Translations under genes and position numbers: made by a program | Shown here: one piece after another, positions 1 to 7,167 of the stretch | Numbering within the stretch: position 1 is the first letter of the stretch | Layout of the letters: each line of letters begins with the position of its first letter | Assembly (NCBI GenBank): GCA_021732415.1 | Contig: JAKFVC010000231.1 | Coordinates: 1 to 42,476 of the forward strand | Origin: Planctomycetaceae bacterium | GTDB lineage: Bacteria; Planctomycetota; Planctomycetia; Planctomycetales; Planctomycetaceae | Direction of reading: 5' to 3' | Length of the DNA: 42,476 nucleotides | Notes under the pieces: model-generated | What the model was told of the DNA's origin: nothing | Databases searched by the model: none | The model's input: only the letters and a program-made list of their open reading frames with translations

Positions 1-151
1 CTCGACGAGTTTCCGTCCCGATGGGTCGCCGGTAGTCTCCGGATTATGCCGAGGCCTTTGACCCGCAAGTTCGGCAATTGAATCCCCCGCAACCGCAATG
101 CGGCATAACCCGGAACCCGGCATTATGGGCATTATGCCGATATCGGCATAA
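1..151. repeat. Mobile-element end with TTATGCCGA half-sites
   Basis: Four copies of a 9-bp half-site lie here: TTATGCCGA at 44-52, GCGGCATAA (inverted) at 100-108, TTATGCCGA at 132-140 and TCGGCATAA at 143-151. The last two form the perfect 20-bp palindrome TTATGCCGATATCGGCATAA at 132-151. Homology to ardC begins at base 152, directly after the palindrome, so this is best read as the terminus or recombination site of an element that inserted into ardC. No recombinase or transposase is readable in the 151 bases present, so the element family cannot be named. Confidence 0.55.
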
Positions 152-434
152 GACGCACTGGACGCGACATCCATCCCGGCTCAATCGGGAATTCGGGCGG
201 AAACGCTGGGGTGACGAAGGCTATGCGATGGAAGAATTGGTTGCGGAACTGGGCTCGGCGTTTCTCTGTGCGGATTTGCAGATCACGCCCGAGGTTCGCG
301 AAGACCATACCAGCTATATCGAGTCGTGGCTGAAGGTGCTGAAGGATGACAAGCGGGCCGTGTTTTCGGCTGCGTCGCATGCTTCCAAAGCCGTGGACTT
401 CCTGCACGGCTTGCAGCCGCAACCGGCCGACTGA
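152..434 (+). pseudogene. ardC: 3' fragment of ardC antirestriction gene (DUF1738/zincin C-terminus)
   Basis: The reading frame open from a TTG at 78 becomes recognisable as ArdC only from base 152 on. It carries the helix after the zincin motif (THWTRHPSRLNRE), then YAMEELVAELGSAFLCADL and YIESWLKVLKDDKRAVFSAA, which are hallmark segments of the ArdC C-terminal metallopeptidase-like domain. A full ArdC is about 300 residues with an N-terminal ssDNA-binding domain. Here only about 94 residues remain and the HExxH zinc motif is broken: the residues before HWT are RHK instead of HEL. ArdC proteins protect incoming conjugative DNA from restriction, so a copy near the mobilisation region is expected on a plasmid. 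This copy should be inactive. The truncation point coincides with the palindrome at 132-151. Confidence 0.8.
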
Positions 435-527
435 TCGCCGCTTCACTGGCCCGGCCGTCGGTGACGACGGCCGGGTTTCTCGGTCTTGTACTCGCTTTTC
501 GCCCTCCAGTTCACGAAAGACACTCCC

Positions 528-830
528 ATGACCATACTTGTCTGTCCGTGCTGCACTTCGCCGATGGAAGTCGATTCTCCGTGCGACGAATCCGCCGTCG
601 CGAAAATCGTCGTGTGTGACTTGTGCGAAATGGCGTTCGACTACGCACCGCCCGCAATGATGACGCCCGTCTTCAGTCTGACTTGCACGGAATGCGATGC
701 CGGGATGGAAGTCGAGACCGAAGGCCAAGCTCGTCGCGAAGGCTGGACCAAGATCGAACCGGCTTTCGACTTGCCGATGGCGAATTATTGCGGGCTCTGT
801 CCCGCGTGCCGAGCCGAAGCGAACGATTGA
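528..830 (+). CDS. Small zinc-ribbon protein, function unknown
   Basis: A 100-residue protein starting at ATG 528. An in-frame upstream start at 486 exists but adds a poor N-terminus. Cysteine pairs of zinc-ribbon type occur in order: CPCC near residue 6, CDLC near residue 34, CTEC near residue 57 and CGLCPAC near residue 89. They suggest two zinc-binding knuckle pairs. No enzyme domain is visible. It lies downstream of the ardC remnant in the same direction and is followed directly by a strong terminator at 850-888, so it ends a transcription unit. Small zinc-ribbon proteins of this sort are common beside ardC and relaxase genes on plasmids, but I do not recognise the family. Confidence 0.75.
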   Translation: MTILVCPCCTSPMEVDSPCDESAVAKIVVCDLCEMAFDYAPPAMMTPVFSLTCTECDAGMEVETEGQARREGWTKIEPAFDLPMANYCGLCPACRAEAND

Positions 831-849
831 ACCAGCCTTCCACACGGAA

Positions 850-888
850 CGCTCGCGGGAGATCCGAACCTCCCGCGAGCGTTTTTTT
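850..888 (+). terminator. Rho-independent terminator after the zinc-ribbon gene
   Basis: A perfect 12-bp stem (CGCTCGCGGGAG at 850-861 with its complement at 870-881) encloses an 8-base loop and is followed by seven T residues. It lies 20 bases after the stop of the zinc-ribbon gene. Confidence 0.9.
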
Positions 889-952
889 CTTTGTCGGCAA
901 CGGCGCGTCAGACGCACCGTCGCCGAGGCTTCACTGCCGGATGTCGACGGCC

Positions 953-1360
953 TTATCGAGCCCTGTCCGACTCTTCCAATGGCAGCACTCGAATCGACAG
1001 CACCACGGGTTGCTCCGTTTCCATTCCCAGCGCTTGCGACGGACTGGTTTCCTGAATGGTGTGGACTTTGTGATCGCAGAACACGCGGAAGAGGTGTTGG
1101 AGATTCCGCCCTTCAATCAGCACGCGATGTTGGGAAAACTCGGCCACGAAGCCCCCGGCTTCCGCCTCGGTAGTGATGGCATAGAGGTGTGAGTAAGCGA
1201 AGGAGTGCGACGCTCCTGACACGCGGCGAAACGTGATCGTCAGTTGCGGTTTCGTGCCGATGCGGCCGTTGGCAAAGGTGCTCAAGTCTCGTTCGTCGTC
1301 ATTGTTGGACGACACCGGATGCCGCAAGTTGATTCCCAGCGAGGAGGGTTCATCGAACAT
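953..1360 (-). CDS. Unknown 135-residue protein coupled to the relaxase
   Basis: The start is the ATG at 1360, preceded by GGAG about 10 bases upstream. It overlaps the last 11 bases of the relaxase gene, so the two are probably translationally coupled. A longer reading from 1423 would lie deep inside the relaxase and is not preferred. The protein has no signal peptide or membrane segment. Its middle part (LTITFRRVSGASHSFAYSHLY, then FSQHRVLIEGRNLQHLFRVFCDHKVHTIQE) has the even hydrophobic pattern of a small alpha/beta domain. I do not recognise it. By position it may be an accessory of the relaxosome, but this is inferred from the coupling alone. Confidence 0.75.
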   Translation of the reverse strand: MFDEPSSLGINLRHPVSSNNDDERDLSTFANGRIGTKPQLTITFRRVSGASHSFAYSHLYAITTEAEAGGFVAEFSQHRVLIEGRNLQHLFRVFCDHKVHTIQETSPSQALGMETEQPVVLSIRVLPLEESDRAR

Positions 1361-4010
1361 AGGCCAGACTCCGATCACTTTGAACGAGCCGCGGGGTGAG
1401 ATGTTCCCGCAATGTGTGGACATAGGTCGTCAACCGATTCCACCAGTGCGTGCGGTCTCGTTGCCGGAGGCGCGACCGATCCCGCACAAACTCCGTGGCC
1501 GAAAGCGTGACTTCGGAACGGTTCAATTGATCGCGGACGGTGGCCTTGGAATCGCAGAGAATGAGACAGCTTGATTTGCCGCGGGAAGCGGAAACATAAA
1601 ACTGCTCCTGACTGGCGGCCCCCTGCGATTGGGCCGATTGGCAGAGGATCACGCGATCCACGGACCGCCCTTGGCTGGCGTGCGATGTCGACACAAATCC
1701 GCGGGCCACATGCCCCCAATCGGCCGCGAGTTTCCAACCGTTATTCAACACAATCTGGCCGGTCGGGGTGAACCCGGCGACGTCATAGGTTGCCCCGTTG
1801 TTCAGCCGATGACCATCCATCGACGTGCCGCCCGCCGTGAATCTCAGTTTGTCACCCACGGCCACAGGCAATGTTGCCGGTCGAAAGACCTGCACCTTTT
1901 CGGCGAGTTGCGGCAGGAGGGTATCCAGCGCGGAGGTATAGGCCCACCGCGTTCCTTTGCGATAGCCGGGAGCATTCTGCATCAGCACCACGAGATCGCC
2001 GGTTTCGTAGTTCACGGGATCGGCCCGTTCCGCGGCCGTGAGATGCTTCGGCACCAGTTGCAACATTTCTTGCTCGTCGGGACCGAGTCGACCGGCTTCT
2101 CGCAACTTCTCACGAATCGCCGCAGTGCAACGATCTCCTTCGGCATGGGTGGGGCAAATGACAAGCGTCTCTTCACGACGGTCGAGACCGGCCAGATATT
2201 CGGCGGCGACGCGAGCTTCGCGTTCCCCGGCAGGAAATTCCTGCACCCAGCCGAGTTGATCGAGGGCTTCGAAGCCCTTTAGCGTTTGACCACTCGCCAG
2301 ATTCGCCACCGCCTCGCGGTATGCGCCCCGCTGCCGTTGAATGGAATGCACGGTCGCCGGTTTGAGACCGGCATCGGTTTCGATGAGTCGCAACGCGGCC
2401 CCGCGTTCGACACTCCGATGTTGCCGCCAATCCCCGGATAGGATCACCCGCGCGTGAATTCTCCCGGCCATCGCAAAGACCTGGGCCAACGTCTTGGTAC
2501 CCAACAGCCCCGCTTCGTCGATCCAGACGACTTGATCGGCGGCCGCGGCTTGTAAGTTCGGATCGACCAGAAACCGGGCCACGGTTTCGGCCGTCTCAAA
2601 TCCTTCGGCCCGCAGGACGCCGCGGCTGGCTTCCGCGGACGGTGCCAGCGTCAAGACGGTGTGTCCCCCGGCTTCAATGGCGGCGACCGCTTCCAGCATC
2701 AAACTCGTCTTCCCCGTTCCGGCTTTCCCGTGGAGCAAGATCACACGATCCGGAGCCGCGACGATTTGCCGGACGGCGGCTTGTTGACCGGGATTCAACC
2801 AAGTGCGTTGAATTTGCCAATGGTCGTTCAGCGGGCCTTGTGTTGCCCGCCCTTCCCGCGCGAAGGCCAGGAGGGCGCGTTCTTCGGCGAGGACTTCGTG
2901 CGTGGTCGCTAACCGGCGACCCTCCCACTCGCGCACAATCAGATCGGTCTTGGGGAGTGCTTGTTCGACATCGTTCAGTTGGACGTCGCCGACACCATAG
3001 CGCAAGGCGGTCGCCAACAAACGACGGGCCGGGACGACCGATTGTTGCTCGAATTCATGTGCCTTCGCATGGTCGAGGGCTTGTGCGGCGGTAACGCGGG
3101 GAGCCGCGACCATGCCGCGTTGGGCTTCACGGCTGATGTCGGCGATTTGTTGTTGTTGCTCGGAAGTGAGCCGCGCGGACCAGGCCTCCCGTAACTCTGT
3201 GGTGGTGCGCTGCGGGGCTTTGGCTTCCCGCGTTTTGGCCCCCAATGTGTCTTTTTCGAGCGGATCGACGATCCCTTTGTCACGGGCGAGTTCTTCGATC
3301 AGCGCCGTGCGGCGGGAGAAGCCGCGGATCACCGCCGGTTCGACACCGGTGATTTCCCAGGATTTCTTACCACGGGTGATGTCATAGCCGAGTTCGCGCA
3401 AGCGGGCTGCGAATCCGGCGTGGAACACCGCTTCGTAATAGGGACTATCCCGCTTGATTTCCCGGAACTGGACCGCTTTCCAGGCCTGTTCCGTCTCATC
3501 GTGAGTGACGTTGAACACGAAGTTGTGGGCATGGAGGTGGGGATCGGGTTCGCCGTTCACCGGCCGGGCGGTGAAATGGATGAACTCGGCCCAGCAGAGA
3601 TTCCCGGTGGTCCGCTCGGCCATTTCTCCCCGCTTGCGGATGCGGGTCTTCGCGTCCTGTTCCAGCAGTTGCATCGTTTCGCTGACGGCGGCGCGAAAGG
3701 CATCCAGTATTCGCTCGTCGCGCGTCAGGGCGTAGACGACCGAGACCGATTTGGGGGCATGGAAATTGAAATCATAGCCGACCGTGCGATCTGCCTTCAT
3801 CCGAGCCGTTAATTGCGCGCCGGTCTGCGGATGCCGATTCTCGCAGAGGGCCTGAAAGGCGAATCGGTCGACTTCGCCGGACAGTCCCAGCTTCGCCGCG
3901 GCGTGGCCACCCCACGCCCCGATCAACTCCTGCCCCTCACTATAATAGTCGGCGTGGGAGTAATAGGACTGGGCCGCGGCGGCGTTCTGATTCTGAATGA
4001 TCCGAAGCAT
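1350..4010 (-). CDS. MOBF conjugative relaxase-helicase (TrwC/TraI type)
   Basis: An 886-residue protein that would nick one strand at oriT, bind it covalently and unwind the plasmid for transfer. The N-terminal relaxase domain (about residues 1-300) has the paired tyrosines typical of MOBF enzymes, YY at 16-17 and YY at 22-23, and the metal-binding histidine triad HLHAH at 158-162. The C-terminal RecD-like SF1 helicase shows Walker A GKAGTGKT at 428-435, motif II WIDEAG near 497-501, motif III SGDWRQH just after, and late motifs SHASQGRSVDRV and YVSASRGK. The length is normal for a TrwC-like protein and shorter than F TraI. The upstream flank holds one copy of an oriT-like repeat, and a decayed relaxase fragment lies about 1 kb upstream. 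The ATG at 4010 gives the standard N-terminus. Confidence 0.95.
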   Translation of the reverse strand: MLRIIQNQNAAAAQSYYSHADYYSEGQELIGAWGGHAAAKLGLSGEVDRFAFQALCENRHPQTGAQLTARMKADRTVGYDFNFHAPKSVSVVYALTRDERILDAFRAAVSETMQLLEQDAKTRIRKRGEMAERTTGNLCWAEFIHFTARPVNGEPDPHLHAHNFVFNVTHDETEQAWKAVQFREIKRDSPYYEAVFHAGFAARLRELGYDITRGKKSWEITGVEPAVIRGFSRRTALIEELARDKGIVDPLEKDTLGAKTREAKAPQRTTTELREAWSARLTSEQQQQIADISREAQRGMVAAPRVTAAQALDHAKAHEFEQQSVVPARRLLATALRYGVGDVQLNDVEQALPKTDLIVREWEGRRLATTHEVLAEERALLAFAREGRATQGPLNDHWQIQRTWLNPGQQAAVRQIVAAPDRVILLHGKAGTGKTSLMLEAVAAIEAGGHTVLTLAPSAEASRGVLRAEGFETAETVARFLVDPNLQAAAADQVVWIDEAGLLGTKTLAQVFAMAGRIHARVILSGDWRQHRSVERGAALRLIETDAGLKPATVHSIQRQRGAYREAVANLASGQTLKGFEALDQLGWVQEFPAGEREARVAAEYLAGLDRREETLVICPTHAEGDRCTAAIREKLREAGRLGPDEQEMLQLVPKHLTAAERADPVNYETGDLVVLMQNAPGYRKGTRWAYTSALDTLLPQLAEKVQVFRPATLPVAVGDKLRFTAGGTSMDGHRLNNGATYDVAGFTPTGQIVLNNGWKLAADWGHVARGFVSTSHASQGRSVDRVILCQSAQSQGAASQEQFYVSASRGKSSCLILCDSKATVRDQLNRSEVTLSATEFVRDRSRLRQRDRTHWWNRLTTYVHTLREHLTPRLVQSDRSLAYVR

Positions 4011-4013
4011 ACT

Positions 4014-4165
4014 CTCATTGTGGCGCGGACCGAAGTTTCGTCCAGACCCGGCGCGTCCGCGTATGGCAACGGGCGGGCGACGGTGTGGCCGAGGGCCGGT
4101 TCGCGTTCCTTCGGAACGAATCCTGACATAAAAGAATTAACGATCCCTGAACGGCGATTCGTGAA
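4014..4165. repeat. Diverged copy A of the oriT-like segment
   Basis: About 150 bases upstream of the intact relaxase match 4978-5130 with scattered changes. The shared blocks are CTCATTGTGGCGCGGACC, AACGGGCGGGCGACGGTGTGG and CGTTCCTT(C/G)GGAACG, which is itself a small hairpin. In this copy the inverted repeat before GGTGTGG (4082-4088) is imperfect: the left arm CGCGTCC at 4052-4058 pairs only partly with GGGCGGG at 4071-4077. The segment also lies between the relaxase gene and the next upstream gene and should hold the relaxase promoter. Confidence 0.65.
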
Positions 4166-4265
4166 CCCGCAACATTTCGCTGCCACCGAAACCGCAGAGC
4201 CTCACAGCCTTCATGGCCGCATGGTGACGGGATGTCCGGGTTGTCGACGCGCTGGCGGAATGCGA

Positions 4266-4727
4266 TCATCGTTGAGGGCTGACCCCAAGACTTGATGGTG
4301 CGATTGGTCCGGTCGCCGTGAGAGCGTCCTGCACGATCTTTTCGACCGGCGCGAGGGTCATTTCCGACACGCCGTGGGCGCGAAGATAAGCGAACGCGAC
4401 TTGGAAGGCCTCCCGCGGGGAATCCGCGTTGACACTGTTGCAACCCGCGAGACCGCCGGTGCGGATAACCACCTGATGTTCCTGCGCCGCTAAGACGAAT
4501 TCACGAATGATCGCCAACCCCGCGGAATCCTGACGCACGTCGTCACCGATGCCGCAGGTGCCCGTCAGTACCAGATGGGTTTCCAGCGACGCGGGATTGC
4601 CCAGCGAACCGAATTGAAAACGGACCTGTACGTCGAGGGGCAAGGTCAGGTCGAGCAGCTCTTCGACGCGTTGGGCGGCGGCCGCCACGGTTGGAACCGT
4701 CTTTCCACTCTCCCCTGTCATGACCAT
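4266..4727 (-). CDS. Unknown 153-residue protein upstream of the relaxase
   Basis: Start chosen at ATG 4727 because GGGAGG stands 9 bases upstream. An ATG at 4775 gives a longer form of 169 residues without a clear ribosome site. The protein is mildly acidic and cytoplasmic by composition, with an amphipathic N-terminal helix (VAAAAQRVEELLDLTLPLDV) and a conserved-looking middle (VRFQFGSLGNPASLETHLVLTG). It is transcribed in the same direction as the relaxase but separated from it by about 255 bases that carry oriT copy A. I do not recognise the family. A relaxosome accessory role would be a guess from position. Confidence 0.65.
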   Translation of the reverse strand: MVMTGESGKTVPTVAAAAQRVEELLDLTLPLDVQVRFQFGSLGNPASLETHLVLTGTCGIGDDVRQDSAGLAIIREFVLAAQEHQVVIRTGGLAGCNSVNADSPREAFQVAFAYLRAHGVSEMTLAPVEKIVQDALTATGPIAPSSLGVSPQR

Positions 4728-4807
4728 CCGCTCGTTCCTCCCGCTGAATGCCCGTCTCAGAATCCACTGTGACACAGACTGGTAAACATTCCCTTAACGC
4801 CGCGACA

Positions 4808-4917
4808 GGATGCGGACGCGCGCCGTCGCCGGGTCGTGAAGTGGAAGCACTCGGCTCAACAGAGCTTGCCGGTGGGCCGCTCGGCGCTTTCCCCCCGCTG
4901 GCGGATGCAGATCACTC
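4808..4917 (-). pseudogene. Decayed fragment of a second MOBF relaxase gene
   Basis: Read on the minus strand, this stretch encodes IRQRGESAERPTGKLC, then a stop codon, then AECFHFTTR. It aligns with residues 124-149 of the intact relaxase (IRKRGEMAERTTGNLC, W, AEFIHFTAR): the conserved Trp codon has become TGA. The rest of the gene between this fragment and the upstream oriT-like copy B is deleted or unrecognisable. This shows that an entire oriT-relaxase unit was once duplicated, or that two related plasmids recombined, with later loss of one relaxase. Confidence 0.75.
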
Positions 4918-4977
4918 TCAGCGTCAGCGGACGGGACCACGTGAGCATTCGGAGCCGGAATGCTTCGTGGTAGGCGC

Positions 4978-5130
4978 TCATTGTGGCGCGGACCAAGAGT
5001 TCGTCTAGACCCGGCCCGCCCATGTATGGGAACGGGCGGGCGACGGTGTGGTAGACGGCTGGTTCGCGTTCCTTGGGAACGAATCTGGGCATAGAAGGAT
5101 TCGCGAACTCTGACCTCCGATTCGTTAAGG
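4978..5130. other. Candidate oriT (copy B) with F-like nic sequence
   Basis: This copy keeps a perfect inverted repeat CCCGCCC (5015-5021) and GGGCGGG (5034-5040) around a 12-base spacer. Nine bases after the right arm comes GGTGT|GGT (5045-5052). In the F plasmid oriT, the TraI-bound hairpin is likewise followed by nine bases ending in GGTGT before the nic. The match in motif and spacing, next to MOBF relaxase sequence, is the reason for the call. The predicted nic between 5049 and 5050 is inferred and not demonstrated. A further hairpin CGTTCC/GGAACG lies at 5068-5082. Confidence 0.55.
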
Positions 5131-5305
5131 TCGACCGGAAGCGTTCACGCGGAACCCCCACCTGGCGGATGGTAGTATGTTCTTTGCCCCTAACTGGTGA
5201 AGTTACGAAGGAGATGCTGGCCGGTAACTCCCCGGAGTTGCGTTTGTCGGCCTCTCGTTTGTACGGTATCGCATCGAGGCCAAATGCGGTGTAGTATCAG
5301 CCGCT

Positions 5306-5339
5306 AATCAGTAGACGATGGCAACTCGTTGCCCTGATT
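5306..5339. repeat. Nested inverted repeat
   Basis: GGCAAC and GTTGCC (5320-5333) form a tight hairpin with a 2-base loop. Outer arms AATCAG (5306-5311) and CTGATT (5334-5339) pair around it, leaving an 8-base bulge on one side. It stands in the 300-base stretch between oriT copy B and the ParA-like cassette. Its role is unknown. Confidence 0.45.
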
Positions 5340-5370
5340 GACTCACCAAAACGGATCATTCTTTTCTACA

Positions 5371-5408
5371 CCGCCGAAGTGCGGCAAAATTCTGCCGCAC
5401 TTCGGCGG
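5371..5408. repeat. Perfect 16-bp inverted repeat upstream of the cassette gene
   Basis: CCGCCGAAGTGCGGCA at 5371-5386 and its exact complement at 5393-5408 enclose the 6-base loop AAATTC. It ends 10 bases before the GTTAGGC cassette boundary and 18 bases before the ParA-like start codon. There is no T-run, so it is not an ordinary terminator. It might be an operator, or a folded site that attracted cassette insertion. Confidence 0.6.
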
Positions 5409-5426
5409 TCGAATACGTGTTAGGCC

Positions 5427-6458
5427 ATGAACGCACAACGCGCCGGTACTACCCCAATTCCAGTCGAGCAACCCGTGCCTATTATCGTAAGCCTCTTCAA
5501 CAACAAAGGCGGCGTCGGTAAAACGACGTTCCTTTTTCACGTTGCCCATCGGCTTGCGGACATTGGCAAGACGGTCTTGATGGTGGACTGTGACAGCCAA
5601 TGCAACCTCACGGCGTATTCGCTAGCTGAAGCAGCTATCGACCAGGCATGGCAACCGGCTGGCAATAGCATCTATCGCCAAATCGAACCGGTTCATCGAA
5701 CAATAGGCGATATTCGCAATCGTGCGCCATCGACCGTTTCGCCTCGGCTACATCTTGTTCCCGGCGATCTTTCGCTCAGCGAATTTGAAGACCGTCTTGG
5801 CGATAGTTGGAGTGCTGCACGTGGTGGAAATGAGGCCGCACTTCGAGCTCAGTCCGCAATTTACCGTGTTATTCTGCAATCAATTCAGAAATCAAACGCT
5901 CAGATCGTGCTGCTCGATCTTGGGCCAAATCTTGGGGCGATCAATCGGGCCGTGCTCGCGTGCAGTGATTACATCATCACGCCCGTGTCTCCCGACTTGT
6001 TCTCGATTCGCGGTACTGAGAATCTTGGAAACAAACTTGTCACATGGCGCAGTGAATGGGATCAGTGCAATGCCGCATGGGCTGGCGAGGGAATCGACAT
6101 CCCCGCTGGCCATCCAAAGTTTCTTGGGTACATCACACAGCAACACAACATTCGAAACAACGCTGCCGGAATGACGCAAGGATGGCAAATATTCGGCAAT
6201 AAAGTTGCAGATGCAATTCAGAATAACATCGTGGCAAAGCTTTCGCCGCTTGGGCAGGTCGCGCCGCCAACCGCAGGCAGTTACAATCTCGGTATGATTC
6301 CGAATCTTCACAGCTTGATCCCGTATTCACTTAACGCTCGAAAGCCTGTGTTTCATTGCACGTCTATTGATGGGCTTCGGGGTGCTCACACTACTTCAGC
6401 CCAAAACAGCCGAGTTCTGTTCGATCCAGTCGCCAACGTGCTTGCAGCAATGGCCTAA
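5427..6458 (+). CDS. ParA/MinD-family ATPase, cassette-borne
   Basis: A 343-residue protein with the deviant Walker A motif NNKGGVGKTT near residues 27-36, the MVDCDSQCNLT motif near residues 53-63 and a Walker B-like VLLDLGPNLG near residues 160-169. This is a ParA-superfamily NTPase, longer than the plasmid's own ParA (210 residues) by a C-terminal part of about 120 residues that includes FLGYITQQHN. It has no DNA-binding partner gene next to it. It differs from the partition ParA at 10424 and is flanked by cassette boundaries, so it was probably acquired separately. The ATG at 5427 directly follows the cassette boundary, without a good Shine-Dalgarno, as is usual for cassette genes. The biological role is unknown; cassette ParA-like proteins are not proven partition proteins. 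Confidence 0.85.
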   Translation: MNAQRAGTTPIPVEQPVPIIVSLFNNKGGVGKTTFLFHVAHRLADIGKTVLMVDCDSQCNLTAYSLAEAAIDQAWQPAGNSIYRQIEPVHRTIGDIRNRAPSTVSPRLHLVPGDLSLSEFEDRLGDSWSAARGGNEAALRAQSAIYRVILQSIQKSNAQIVLLDLGPNLGAINRAVLACSDYIITPVSPDLFSIRGTENLGNKLVTWRSEWDQCNAAWAGEGIDIPAGHPKFLGYITQQHNIRNNAAGMTQGWQIFGNKVADAIQNNIVAKLSPLGQVAPPTAGSYNLGMIPNLHSLIPYSLNARKPVFHCTSIDGLRGAHTTSAQNSRVLFDPVANVLAAMA

Positions 6459-6534
6459 CAAGGTGGTCAACCCGAGCGGCGGTTCGACCGTGTTTTGAAA
6501 GCAGCGGTTCTCGTCCGCCGTTGGGTTACCTTGG
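6453..6534 (+). other. attC-like recombination site
   Basis: R'' box GCCTAAC at 6453-6459, then L''-like GGTCAACCC (6465-6473), stem GCGGCGG, a central loop region, stem CCGCC, and L'-like GGGTTACC (6523-6530). GGT-C-AACCC pairs with GGGTT-ACC leaving one C unpaired, like the extrahelical base that sets the active strand of attC hairpins. AAGGT/ACCTT can also pair. The R' side (G followed by TCGTG from 6534) is not GTTRRRY, as expected if the cassette entered a non-attI/attC site. Confidence 0.55.
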
Positions 6535-6708
6535 TCGTGACGGAGGACGTCTTGCTTGAAATTCCTCCCCAGGCTCACTGTTGAATTGTTCCCGCCACTG
6601 CACCATCACATCGCAGTTGGGCGGATCGAGTTCCATCGGGAACGCTCGTCGGCTGGTTTTCCGGTCAGCGATACGGGTTGTGATGCACCGCCCCCCCCGG
6701 TTTCCGAC

Positions 6709-7167
6709 TCAGGTGGGGAGCTGACCCGAGAGGATGTCAGCCGGAGTCAAGACGCGGATGCCGGTGAAGCGGGCGAAGTCCGGTTTGTTGAACGTCAGGA
6801 TGTCGTTCAGCCCGTGCCGCTGCATGGCCGCGACGAGCCGGGCGTCATGGGCGAGTTTCCCCTGCACCTGATGGGCGGCGATCAAGGATCGCCAGAATCC
6901 ATAGACGCCGCGTTCGTCGCGGAGCAGCCGGAACTCGCGGACGAGTTCGTCGAGGGAGCGTTCGGCCGCGGCGCAATCCATGCCAAGGCCATTCACCGGC
7001 TCGGGCCGCGTAGCCGATACCCAGAACTCATACAAGACTTGCGGTACCACGCAGAGTTCATGATCGGCCGCAATCAGCTGGACGACGGCTTCCGCGGCCG
7101 CGGGACGGTGTGGATGACCGGCCTGCGCGATACGGAGTAGCACGTTCGTATCGACGAGAACCTTCAT
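6709..7167 (-). CDS. vapC: VapC-type PIN-domain toxin
   Basis: A 152-residue PIN-domain ribonuclease. The first catalytic aspartate lies in VLVDTNVLLRI near residue 6, a conserved glutamate near QVLYEFWVSATRP, and the later acidic residues in LAHDARLVAAMQRHGLNDILTFNKPDFARF. Such toxins cut RNA (often tRNA) when their antitoxin is lost, stabilising plasmids. The start ATG overlaps the stop of the upstream antitoxin gene by four bases (ATGA), so the pair is co-translated. The length is slightly above the usual 130 residues. The N-terminus and all four PIN acidic positions appear intact, so it is probably active. Confidence 0.9.
   Translation of the reverse strand: MKVLVDTNVLLRIAQAGHPHRPAAAEAVVQLIAADHELCVVPQVLYEFWVSATRPEPVNGLGMDCAAAERSLDELVREFRLLRDERGVYGFWRSLIAAHQVQGKLAHDARLVAAMQRHGLNDILTFNKPDFARFTGIRVLTPADILSGQLPT

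Larger units (their letters stand above)
5419..6534 (+). mobile_element. Integron-type gene cassette carrying a ParA-like gene
   Basis: The left boundary is GTTAGGC at 5419-5425, matching the GTTRRRY core where IntI cuts. It stands one base before the start codon of the gene. The stop codon TAA is embedded in GCCTAAC (6453-6459), matching RYYYAAC, the R'' box of an attC site. One gene, almost no 5' leader, and an attC-like imperfect inverted repeat after the stop is the classic cassette layout. No integron integrase or second cassette is visible, so the cassette probably sits at a secondary site. Confidence 0.6.

Noticed and set aside
132-917. Long minus-strand frame opposite ardC and the zinc-ribbon gene
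   Set aside because: It overlaps a terminator and two plus-strand genes, is Arg-rich, and shows no domain; it is a shadow of GC-rich coding sequence.
1629-2282. Plus-strand frames inside the relaxase region
   Set aside because: They are opposite-strand shadows of the helicase domain with no recognisable motifs.
3923-5161. A pair of minus-strand frames in the two oriT-like copies sharing FVPKEREPA and related residues
   Set aside because: The similarity follows from the DNA repeat. Both frames run into the relaxase 5' end or its remnant, so they reflect oriT conservation and not a protein.
5371-5425. A second attC site directly before the cassette
   Set aside because: The hairpin lacks an R'' box (RYYYAAC) and L boxes on its left side, so it cannot be a normal attC despite the GTTAGGC that follows.
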